A DNA stretch of 7,042 nucleotides from Achromobacter sp. (GTDB taxonomy: Bacteria; Pseudomonadota; Gammaproteobacteria; Burkholderiales; Burkholderiaceae_B): NCBI GenBank assembly GCA_003454835.1, contig DMTA01000573.1, positions 1 through 7,042 on the forward strand. Reading direction: 5' to 3'. This document shows positions 1 to 7,042 of the stretch, piece after piece. The stretch's first letter is position 1. Each line of letters starts with the position of its first letter. The notes beneath the pieces were generated by a model. It was not told the DNA's origin, did no database searches, and saw only the letters and a list, made by a program, of their open reading frames with translations. A program made the position numbers and the translations under genes.

Positions 1-44
1 GCGCCTCGCTTGCCGCCGCCCCAACTTGGTGCGCGGCGAAGCCG

Positions 45-2111
<2,067 letters not shown>

Positions 2112-2187
2112 CGGGTTTTCGCCTGGAGTTTCGCTGGGATTTGTGCCTGGAGGCCCGGATTTCCATGGCCCCGAAAACAACCGCCGG

Positions 2188-2193
2188 ATTATC
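2188..2193 (-). promoter_or_regulatory. Candidate extended -10 for nadE
   Basis: Read on the minus strand, TGAGATAAT fits an extended -10 (TGn followed by a 5/6 match to TATAAT; the hexamer GATAAT is 2193 to 2188). No good -35 is seen at 16-18 bp spacing, which an extended -10 can tolerate. Transcription would start near 2181 and give a leader of about 70 nt before the 2111 ATG. This would let nadE be transcribed independently of ybdG. It is a motif match only, in a GC-rich gap where AT-rich hexamers are uncommon. Confidence 0.35.
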
Positions 2194-2268
2194 TCACGGC
2201 CCTCTGGCGGCGGCGTGCCTCCGGACTGGAGAGCGTCGTCGCGTCATCACGCAGGAAACGGACGCCCC

Positions 2269-2296
2269 GCGTGGCAGCCTGGCGCGAGGGCCACGC
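2269..2296 (-). terminator. Hairpin just after ybdG, possible weak terminator
   Basis: The arms GCGTGGC (2269-2275) and GCCACGC (2290-2296) are perfectly complementary. An inner CCT/AGG pairing (2278-2280 with 2287-2289) extends the stem to 10 bp with a 2-nt bulge and a 6-nt loop. It begins 17 nt after the ybdG stop codon. No U-tract follows on the minus strand, so it is not a canonical intrinsic terminator. It could be an mRNA 3'-end or pausing structure, or chance pairing in GC-rich sequence. Confidence 0.3.
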
Positions 2297-2312
2297 AGAC
2301 CGGACCCTTGTA

Positions 2313-3680
2313 CTAACGCGGCATCTTGCCGTCAGTCAGCCCCCGCTCGAACGGCAGGGCCGCGTCGCCGTCCACGCCAGACCCCTGCCGGTCGCGTTCC
2401 GCGGACAGCGCCGCCTGGATGGCGCTGTCGCGCAGGTAGCTGCCCATCGCGCCAATGTCCGCCCCCGACGGCTGCTGATACAGGCGCAGGCCCAGTTCCG
2501 GCAGGATGGCCAGCAGATGGTCGAAGACGTCGCCCTGGATTCGCTCGTACTCGACCCACGCAGTCACCGCGGTAAAGCAATAGACCTCGACCGGGATGCC
2601 CTCAGACGTGGGCTCCATCATGCGCACCATCATCGCCATGTCCTGGCGGATTTCCGGATTCTGCTTCAGGAAGGCCAGCGCGTAGGCCCGCAGCGTGCCG
2701 ATGTTGGTCAGGCGGCGCCGGTTGGCCGGCACGCTGGCCAGTTCGCCCAGCGTCTGGTTGGCCTGGACGATGTCCTGGGTCTTGGACTGCAGGTAGTCGT
2801 GCAGCAGCCGGAACTTCATCAGGCGCTGCGCCTCGTCGTCGGTCAGAAAGCGCACGCTGGCGGCGTCGATGCGGATGGTGCGCTTGATGCGCCGGCCGCC
2901 CGATTCGAACATGTGCCGGTAATTGCGGTAGCTTTCCGAGAACAGCTTGTAGGTCGGCACCGTGGTGACGGTGTTGTCCCAGTTCTGCACCTTGACGGTA
3001 TGCAGGGCGATGTCCTTGACGAAGCCGTCGGCGTTGCATTGCGGCATCTCGATCCAGTCGCCGATGCGCAGCATGTCGTTGCTGGTGAGCTGCGTGCTGG
3101 CCACCAGCGACAGCAGCGTGTCCTTGAACACCAGCAGCAGCACCGCCGACAGCGCGCCCAGGCCGGAGATCATCCACAGCGGCGAGCGGTCGATCAGGAT
3201 GGAAAGCACCAGAACGGTGCATACCGCCGCCAGGATCAGCTTGCCGATCTGGATGTAGCCCTTGATGGACCGGGTCTGCGCGCGGGTCGTGGCCGAATAC
3301 GTATCCTGCCAGGCGCTCAGCACGCCCGAGAACGCGATGAACACGCAGATCCAGGCGCCCGCGTGCGCCAGCCGGCCGACAACGCTGACCGCCCGTTCGG
3401 CGTGGGGCACCAGGTCGATGCCCACGGACACCACCGCAAACGGCACCGCGTACCAAAGGTTCTGATACGCGCGGCGGCGCTGCAGCGCCTTGTCCCAATC
3501 GCCGTGTCCGCTGACCACGAGCAGCCGGTGCGCCAGCAGCAGGACCACCCGCGCGACCACCCATTGCACGAACAGCGCGGTCAGGATGAGCGCGCCGATG
3601 CCGATCAGCGTCTGCGCCCAGATCTCCCGGGGCATATGGGTATCAATTTGGGTGACTAGCTCTTCCCATTCCAGGGGCAT
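2313..3680 (-). CDS. ybdG: YbdG-type mechanosensitive channel (MscS family)
   Basis: An inner-membrane MscS-superfamily channel, closest by motif to E. coli YbdG (a small-conductance channel opening under membrane tension during osmotic downshock). It has 455 residues. About five hydrophobic segments are visible: roughly 20-48, 73-91, 104-122, 141-163 and the pore-lining helix 166-194 (SGLGALSAVLLLVFKDTLLS). The MscS beta domain follows (about 195-270), with NDMLRIGDWIEMP, HTVKVQNWDNTVTTVPTYKLF and the YbdG hallmark ESGGRRIKRTIRID (259-272). The Gly/Ala-rich pore helix, the aromatic-poor vestibule and the ARAQTRSIKGY-like pre-helix region fit the family. A less conserved C-terminal tail (about 405-455) makes it longer than E. 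coli YbdG (about 415 aa). The ATG at 3680 has a weak GGA 5-7 bases upstream; an internal ATG at 3635 has no better ribosome site. It stops with TAG and is divergent from argH. The osmotic role is inferred from the family. Confidence 0.9.
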   Translation of the reverse strand: MPLEWEELVTQIDTHMPREIWAQTLIGIGALILTALFVQWVVARVVLLLAHRLLVVSGHGDWDKALQRRRAYQNLWYAVPFAVVSVGIDLVPHAERAVSVVGRLAHAGAWICVFIAFSGVLSAWQDTYSATTRAQTRSIKGYIQIGKLILAAVCTVLVLSILIDRSPLWMISGLGALSAVLLLVFKDTLLSLVASTQLTSNDMLRIGDWIEMPQCNADGFVKDIALHTVKVQNWDNTVTTVPTYKLFSESYRNYRHMFESGGRRIKRTIRIDAASVRFLTDDEAQRLMKFRLLHDYLQSKTQDIVQANQTLGELASVPANRRRLTNIGTLRAYALAFLKQNPEIRQDMAMMVRMMEPTSEGIPVEVYCFTAVTAWVEYERIQGDVFDHLLAILPELGLRLYQQPSGADIGAMGSYLRDSAIQAALSAERDRQGSGVDGDAALPFERGLTDGKMPR

Positions 3681-3698
3681 GGATCCGTACTCGCTTTA

Positions 3699-3740
3699 CA
3701 GGGTCTTGAAACCAGGGTCTTGAAACCAGGGTCTTGCACT
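3699..3740. repeat. 14-bp tandem repeat upstream of ybdG
   Basis: The unit CAGGGTCTTGAAAC occurs perfectly at 3699-3712 and 3713-3726. A third copy at 3727-3740 matches in its first 10 bases (CAGGGTCTTG) and then diverges. The array begins 19 bp upstream of the ybdG ATG on its 5' side and ends 100 bp before the argH ATG. A 14-bp period is not an exact helical repeat, so stacked binding sites on one DNA face are not obviously expected. It may be recent slippage duplication or a regulatory array. On the minus strand it contains TTTCAAGACC units that overlap where a ybdG promoter would sit. Confidence 0.9.
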
Positions 3741-3764
3741 GCCCGGGATTATCCGACAACTCGC

Positions 3765-3795
3765 GCCGTACGCGGGTTCCGGCCCCGCATACGGC
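3765..3795. repeat. Inverted repeat in the ybdG-argH control region
   Basis: The left arm GCCGTACGCGGG (3765-3776) and right arm CCCGCATACGGC (3784-3795) are complementary at 11 of 12 positions (mismatch 3771/3789) around a 7-nt loop, TTCCGGC. It ends 29 bp upstream of the argH TATAAT, a common place for an operator or activator dyad. It sits between divergent genes, where a terminator would have no purpose. It does not resemble the AT-rich ARG box bound by ArgR. Function is unknown; the symmetry itself is directly visible. Confidence 0.75.
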
Positions 3796-3824
3796 CCGCC
3801 GTCGCCCGGCGTGGCGCAAGGCCC

Positions 3825-3830
3825 TATAAT
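3825..3830 (+). promoter_or_regulatory. argH -10 box (perfect TATAAT), leaderless-type spacing
   Basis: A 6/6 consensus TATAAT ends 10 bases before the argH ATG at 3841. The usual 6-8 base gap from -10 to +1 puts the transcript start at about 3837-3839; the purine at 3838 would give a 3-nt leader. The -35 region is poor (TCGCCC at 3802-3807 with a 17-bp spacer matches 3 of 6). No Shine-Dalgarno-like sequence lies in the ten bases before the ATG, which agrees with leaderless or near-leaderless initiation. Confidence 0.65.
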
Positions 3831-3840
3831 CCTGCCCATC

Positions 3841-5262
3841 ATGGCAAAGACTCCCTCCCCCGATCAAAACCAGTTCGCCAACAAGGCGCAGGCCTGGTCC
3901 GCCCGGTTCTCCGAGCCGGTTTCCGAACTCGTCAAACGCTACACGGCGTCCGTGGATTTCGACAAGCGCCTGGCGCGCCACGACATCCAGGGCTCGCTCG
4001 CGCACGCAGACATGCTGGCCGCCCAGGGCATCATCGGCGCCCAGGACCTGGCCGACATCCAGCGCGGCATGACCCAGATCCTGTCCGAAATCGACGCCGG
4101 TTCGTTCCAGTGGCTGCTCGACCTGGAAGACGTCCATCTGAACATCGAAAAGCGCCTGGTGGAACTGGTGGGCGATGCGGGCAAGCGCCTGCACACCGGC
4201 CGTTCGCGCAACGACCAGGTCGCCACCGACATCCGTCTTTGGCTGCGTGACGAAATCGACACGCTGCAGGTGCTGCTGCGCCAGCTGCGCCACGCCCTGG
4301 CGACGGTCGCGCTGGAAAACGCCGGCACCATCATGCCGGGCTTCACGCACCTGCAAGTGGCCCAGCCCGTCACCTTTGGTCATCACCTGCTGGCTTACGC
4401 CGAAATGTTCGGGCGCGACGCCGAGCGCCTGGCCGATTGCCGCCGCCGTGTGAACCGCCTGCCGCTGGGCGCCGCCGCCCTGGCCGGCACGTCGTTCCCC
4501 ATCGACCGCGAACGCGTCGCCAAGACCCTGGGCTTTGAAGGCGTGTGCCGCAACTCGCTGGACGCCGTCTCCGACCGCGACTTCGCCATCGAATTCTGCG
4601 CCGCCGGCGCGCTGATCATGACGCACGTCTCGCGCCTGTCCGAAGAGCTGGTGCTCTGGATGAGCCCGCGCGTGGGCTTCATCGACCTGGCCGACCGCTT
4701 CTGCACCGGCAGCTCGATCATGCCGCAGAAAAAGAACCCCGATGTGCCTGAACTTGCCCGTGGCAAGACCGGCCGCGTCAACGGCAACCTGGTCGCGCTG
4801 CTGACCCTGATGAAGGGCCAGCCCCTGGCCTACAACAAGGACAACCAGGAAGACAAGGAAGGCCTGTTCGACACGGCGGACACGCTGCGCGACACGCTGA
4901 CGATCTTCGCGGACATGGCCGGCGGCATCAAGGTCAAGGCCGACAACATGCGCGCCGCAGCGCTGCAGGGCTTTGCCACCGCCACCGACCTGGCCGACTA
5001 CCTGGTCAAGCGCGGCGTGCCCTTCCGCGACGCCCACGAAGTCGTGGCCCACGCCGTGCGCGACTGCGAACAGCGCGGCTGCGATCTGGCCGACCTGTCC
5101 ACCGCGGAACTGACGGCCTACCACCCCAGCATCACCGAAGACGTGCATCAGGTGCTGACGCTGGAAGGCTCGGTCGCCGCGCGCAAGCACGTGGGCGGCA
5201 CCGCTCCCGAACGCGTGGCTGAAGAAGCCCAGCGCGTGCTGGCTGAGACTGCCGAAGGCTGA
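3841..5262 (+). CDS. argH: Argininosuccinate lyase
   Basis: This cytoplasmic homotetrameric enzyme splits argininosuccinate into arginine and fumarate, the final step of arginine synthesis, and belongs to the fumarase/aspartase superfamily. The 473 residues fit the family's usual 460-475. Visible motifs are the N-terminal [38 protein letters not shown] at 118-126, the THLQ segment with catalytic H170 ([11 protein letters not shown]), and the superfamily signature [12 protein letters not shown] at 290-301, whose serine pair 291-292 holds the catalytic base. These are followed by [10 protein letters not shown]. No active-site residue appears lost. The ATG at 3841 is chosen over an in-frame GTG at 3811 because the GTG would place the perfect TATAAT inside the coding region and add ten non-conserved residues. 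It is monocistronic by appearance: its own promoter in front, an intrinsic terminator 22 nt after the stop. No other arg gene is in the window. Confidence 0.97.
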   Translation: MAKTPSPDQNQFANKAQAWSARFSEPVSELVKRYTASVDFDKRLARHDIQGSLAHADMLAAQGIIGAQDLADIQRGMTQILSEIDAGSFQWLLDLEDVHLNIEKRLVELVGDAGKRLHTGRSRNDQVATDIRLWLRDEIDTLQVLLRQLRHALATVALENAGTIMPGFTHLQVAQPVTFGHHLLAYAEMFGRDAERLADCRRRVNRLPLGAAALAGTSFPIDRERVAKTLGFEGVCRNSLDAVSDRDFAIEFCAAGALIMTHVSRLSEELVLWMSPRVGFIDLADRFCTGSSIMPQKKNPDVPELARGKTGRVNGNLVALLTLMKGQPLAYNKDNQEDKEGLFDTADTLRDTLTIFADMAGGIKVKADNMRAAALQGFATATDLADYLVKRGVPFRDAHEVVAHAVRDCEQRGCDLADLSTAELTAYHPSITEDVHQVLTLEGSVAARKHVGGTAPERVAEEAQRVLAETAEG

Positions 5263-5284
5263 TTGCCGGTTCATGCTTTGACGT

Positions 5285-5315
5285 CAAGGCCCCCTTTTGG
5301 GGGCCTTGTCGTTTT
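5285..5315 (+). terminator. Intrinsic terminator after argH
   Basis: A perfect 10-bp stem, CAAGGCCCCC (5285-5294) with GGGGGCCTTG (5299-5308), closes a TTTT loop and is followed by TCGTTTT (5309-5315). It starts 22 nt after the argH TGA. On the opposite strand the stem is followed by ACGTCAAAGC without a T-run, so it should work mainly in the argH direction. Confidence 0.93.
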
Positions 5316-5334
5316 CTGCGGCGCGGCGAGCCGA

Positions 5335-5340
5335 TATGAT
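5335..5340 (+). promoter_or_regulatory. Candidate -10 for the dikinase-like gene
   Basis: TATGAT (5/6 match to TATAAT) lies 29 bases before the 5370 ATG. With a 17-bp spacer the -35 would be TTTTCT at 5312-5317, a 3/6 match that overlaps the T-tract of the argH terminator. Transcription would start near 5347, giving a leader of about 23 nt. A separate promoter is expected because the upstream terminator should stop argH readthrough. Motif evidence only. Confidence 0.4.
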
Positions 5341-5369
5341 GGCGCCTTTGCTGCTCCGTCCCCCAGACC

Positions 5370-5480
5370 ATGCCCCTCACGCGCGCGCCGCTCAAGCCCT
5401 TTGCTCCGCTACGCATGTCCCTGACTGTACTGGCCGCTTCCACGCTGCTGGCTGGCGTCGGTGTGCCGCCAGCCCACGCC
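5370..5480 (+). other. Predicted Sec signal peptide of the dikinase-like protein
   Basis: Codons 1-37. The n-region holds three basic residues, the h-region MSLTVLAASTLLAGVGV has no charge, and the c-region PPAHA ends in an A-x-A box followed by Q38. There is no cysteine at +1, so it is not a lipoprotein signal. There is no twin-arginine motif, so the Sec route fits better than Tat. An uncleaved N-terminal membrane anchor is an alternative. Confidence 0.75.
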
Positions 5481-7042
5481 CAAACCGCCCGCAAACCCTC
5501 CCCCTACGAAAACGGCCGCCCCCTGCGCCCCGACGAAGTCGAGGCGCGCAAGGCCGAGGACGCGCGGTGGGGCGGCCCGCGGTTCCTGGGCAAGATCCAG
5601 ACCCGGGCCGAATTCGATCAACTGGCGCGGGTCTACAACGCCGGCACGCCGCTGGAAATTCCGCACGTGCTGTTCGTCATCGACCGGCAACGCGCGGACC
5701 GCATCTACTACCTGCACACGCCCCGCTATGGGCTGCACGAAACCTTTGCGCGCGAGCGGCGTCTGCTGTCGGGCGACAAGGCCAAGCTGATCGCGCAGTA
5801 CAAGGATCCAAACCGGCGACTGCTGTTCGGCACGCTGAGCTGGCAGAACGGTCTGCCGGGCTACACCTTTGAATTCTGGGAAGGCGATCTGCTGACGCCG
5901 GAACTGCTGACCCTGACCGCGCAGCGGCTGGCGGCCACTTTTTACGAGCCGCTGCGCTTCAAGAGCAATTCCACGCTGCAGGAGCAGACCGCGCGGCAGG
6001 CTGGGCTGGACGTTGTCACGCAAGAGGCGTTGCTGCGCGAGCAGACATTCCTGCCGCTGAACACCGGACGCGCGCAAGGCCGGCTGCGCATCGTCAAGTC
6101 CGTGGACGAGACGCCTGACCTTTCGCCCACCGACATCGTGGTGCTGGACGAGGTGCCCGTGGCGCTGACGCCGGTGGCCGGTCTGATCACGCAACGGCCG
6201 TCCACCCTGCTCTCGCATGTGAACCTGCTGGCCAAGGGCTGGCGCATTCCCAATGCCTACGTACGCGACGCCGTGGCGGCGTTGCGCGAGCATGACGACC
6301 AGTGGGTCGAGCTGATTGTCGAAAGCAACGGCTATCGGGTGCAACGCATTGCACAGCCTGCCGCCGCGACCCGCCAGCCAGCAACAACGACACCCACAAA
6401 AGCCGCCACACCGCTACCCAAACCCGACCTGTCGGTGCGCGCCATCAAGCCGCTGTCGGGCATGACCACGCGCGACAGCCGTCATTGCGGCGTCAAGGCG
6501 GCGAACCTGGGCGCGCTGAAGTCCGTGCTGCCGCCCGCAGCCAACGTGCCGGACGGCTTCTGCATTCCGTTTGCCCAGTATGCGGCGTTCATGGACACGC
6601 TGGGCGTGCCTGCCCGCTTGGCGGCGCTGGAACAACGGGCCGACTTCGCGTCCGACGCCAATGTGCGGCGCGCGGAACTGGCCAAGCTGCGCCAGGACAT
6701 CGCCGACGCACCCGCCGATGCGCTGTCGGCCGACTGGCTCGCCCGCTGGAAAAAACAGCTGGGCGGACGCGGCGTCTTCGTGCGCAGCTCGTCCAATTCC
6801 GAGGATCTGCCGGGTTTCAGCGGGGCTGGGCTGTACACCACGGTGCCCAACGTGACCCGCATGGAGGCGGTCGCGAAAGCGGTGCAGACGGTCTGGGCGT
6901 CGGTCTACAACTTTGAGGCCTACGAAGCGCGCACGGCGGCGGGCCTGCCGCAGGATGCGGTGGCGATGGCCGTGCTGGTGCAGGTGGTCGCGCCGTCGGA
7001 CAGCTCCGGGGTGATGATCACCCGCGATCCCTTCGATGCCGC
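5370..7042 (+). CDS. Exported PEP-synthase/water-dikinase-like protein, 3' end missing
   Basis: Partial: 557 codons are open to the window edge with no stop. Residues 1-37 look like a Sec signal peptide: basic n-region (R5, K9, R15), hydrophobic stretch 16-32, and an AHA|Q cleavage site after A37. An N-terminal region of unknown fold follows (about 45-215). Next is a PEP-utiliser swivelling domain (about 235-325) with TLLSHVNLLAKGWRIPN; H283 is the expected phosphohistidine. A Pro/Ala/Thr-rich linker spans about 328-352. Then the PPDK_N ATP-grasp domain begins: K376 in VKAANLGALK, R472 in VRSSSNSEDLPGFSGAGLY (471-488), and GVMITRDPFD near the edge. Family knowledge: such proteins move phosphate from ATP via His to pyruvate or glucan. 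The swivel-before-ATP-grasp order and the SHVN/SSSNSEDL wording resemble plant glucan water dikinases more than PpsA. The ATG at 5370 is chosen over 5415 because only it supplies basic residues ahead of the hydrophobic core; neither has a clear ribosome site. Substrate and cell location are unproven. Confidence 0.87.
   Translation, partial: MPLTRAPLKPFAPLRMSLTVLAASTLLAGVGVPPAHAQTARKPSPYENGRPLRPDEVEARKAEDARWGGPRFLGKIQTRAEFDQLARVYNAGTPLEIPHVLFVIDRQRADRIYYLHTPRYGLHETFARERRLLSGDKAKLIAQYKDPNRRLLFGTLSWQNGLPGYTFEFWEGDLLTPELLTLTAQRLAATFYEPLRFKSNSTLQEQTARQAGLDVVTQEALLREQTFLPLNTGRAQGRLRIVKSVDETPDLSPTDIVVLDEVPVALTPVAGLITQRPSTLLSHVNLLAKGWRIPNAYVRDAVAALREHDDQWVELIVESNGYRVQRIAQPAAATRQPATTTPTKAATPLPKPDLSVRAIKPLSGMTTRDSRHCGVKAANLGALKSVLPPAANVPDGFCIPFAQYAAFMDTLGVPARLAALEQRADFASDANVRRAELAKLRQDIADAPADALSADWLARWKKQLGGRGVFVRSSSNSEDLPGFSGAGLYTTVPNVTRMEAVAKAVQTVWASVYNFEAYEARTAAGLPQDAVAMAVLVQVVAPSDSSGVMITRDPFDA

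Noticed and set aside
1..44. Sequence beyond the nadE stop
   Set aside because: Only 44 bp, with no start or stop context, clear hairpin plus T-run, or recognisable coding sequence. Nothing can be supported there.
2112..2180. TTG at 2180 as the nadE start
   Set aside because: The 23 added residues are Pro/Gly/Ser-rich and unlike the family N-terminus. The ATG at 2111 leads directly into conserved sequence and gives a normal length.
3748..3753. Minus-strand GATAAT as a ybdG -10
   Set aside because: No acceptable -35 and no TG extension. It would also leave a leader of about 60 nt running through the tandem repeat. Too weak to list as a feature.
3811..3840. In-frame GTG at 3811 as the argH start
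   Set aside because: It would put the perfect TATAAT inside the gene and add ten residues ([10 protein letters not shown]) with no family resemblance.
3643..5274. 543-codon minus-strand open frame opposite argH
   Set aside because: It mirrors argH almost end to end, crosses the promoter region and the start of ybdG, and shows the same shadow composition without motifs. argH on the other strand has every catalytic motif.
5297..5872. 191-codon plus-strand open frame overlapping the terminator and the dikinase-like gene
   Set aside because: It starts inside the argH terminator hairpin and is out of frame with the domain-bearing 5370 frame. The translation is Arg/Ala/Pro-rich low complexity.
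5409..6344. 311-codon minus-strand open frame opposite the dikinase-like gene
   Set aside because: It is Gln/Arg/Gly-rich and motif-free, and lies opposite a frame carrying a signal peptide and a swivel-domain His motif that stays open to the window edge.

Overview
The window is GC-rich DNA (roughly two thirds G+C by eye). It most resembles a chromosomal segment of a beta-proteobacterium of the Alcaligenaceae type (Achromobacter/Bordetella-like). That placement is an inference from composition and protein flavour, not from a database match. No tRNA, rRNA, IS element, CRISPR or phage feature was seen.

Layout. Two genes lie on the minus strand and two on the plus strand, around a divergent control region. 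Minus strand: a YbdG-type MscS-family mechanosensitive channel (3680 to 2313), then, after a 201-bp gap, a glutamine-dependent NAD+ synthetase nadE (2111 to 45). Plus strand: argininosuccinate lyase argH (3841-5262), closed by a textbook intrinsic terminator (5285-5315). About 50 bp later comes a gene that runs off the right edge (5370 to beyond 7042). It encodes an exported PEP-synthase/glucan-water-dikinase-like protein.

The divergent ybdG-argH intergenic region (3681-3840) is the densest non-coding stretch. It holds a 14-bp tandem repeat of almost three units, a 12-bp-arm inverted repeat, and a perfect TATAAT only 10 bases before the argH ATG. That spacing implies a leaderless or near-leaderless argH mRNA.

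Functionally the genes do not form one pathway: NAD+ biosynthesis, osmotic protection, the last step of arginine synthesis, and an uncharacterised dikinase-like protein. The most interesting item is the right-hand partial gene. Its reading frame shows a signal peptide, a swivelling phosphohistidine domain, a Pro/Ala/Thr linker and then a PPDK-type ATP-grasp domain. The swivel-before-ATP-grasp order is that of plant glucan/phosphoglucan water dikinases rather than PEP synthase. An ATP-using phosphotransfer enzyme with an apparent export signal is a real puzzle. Very long open frames antisense to nadE/ybdG and argH were examined and rejected as GC-driven shadows.
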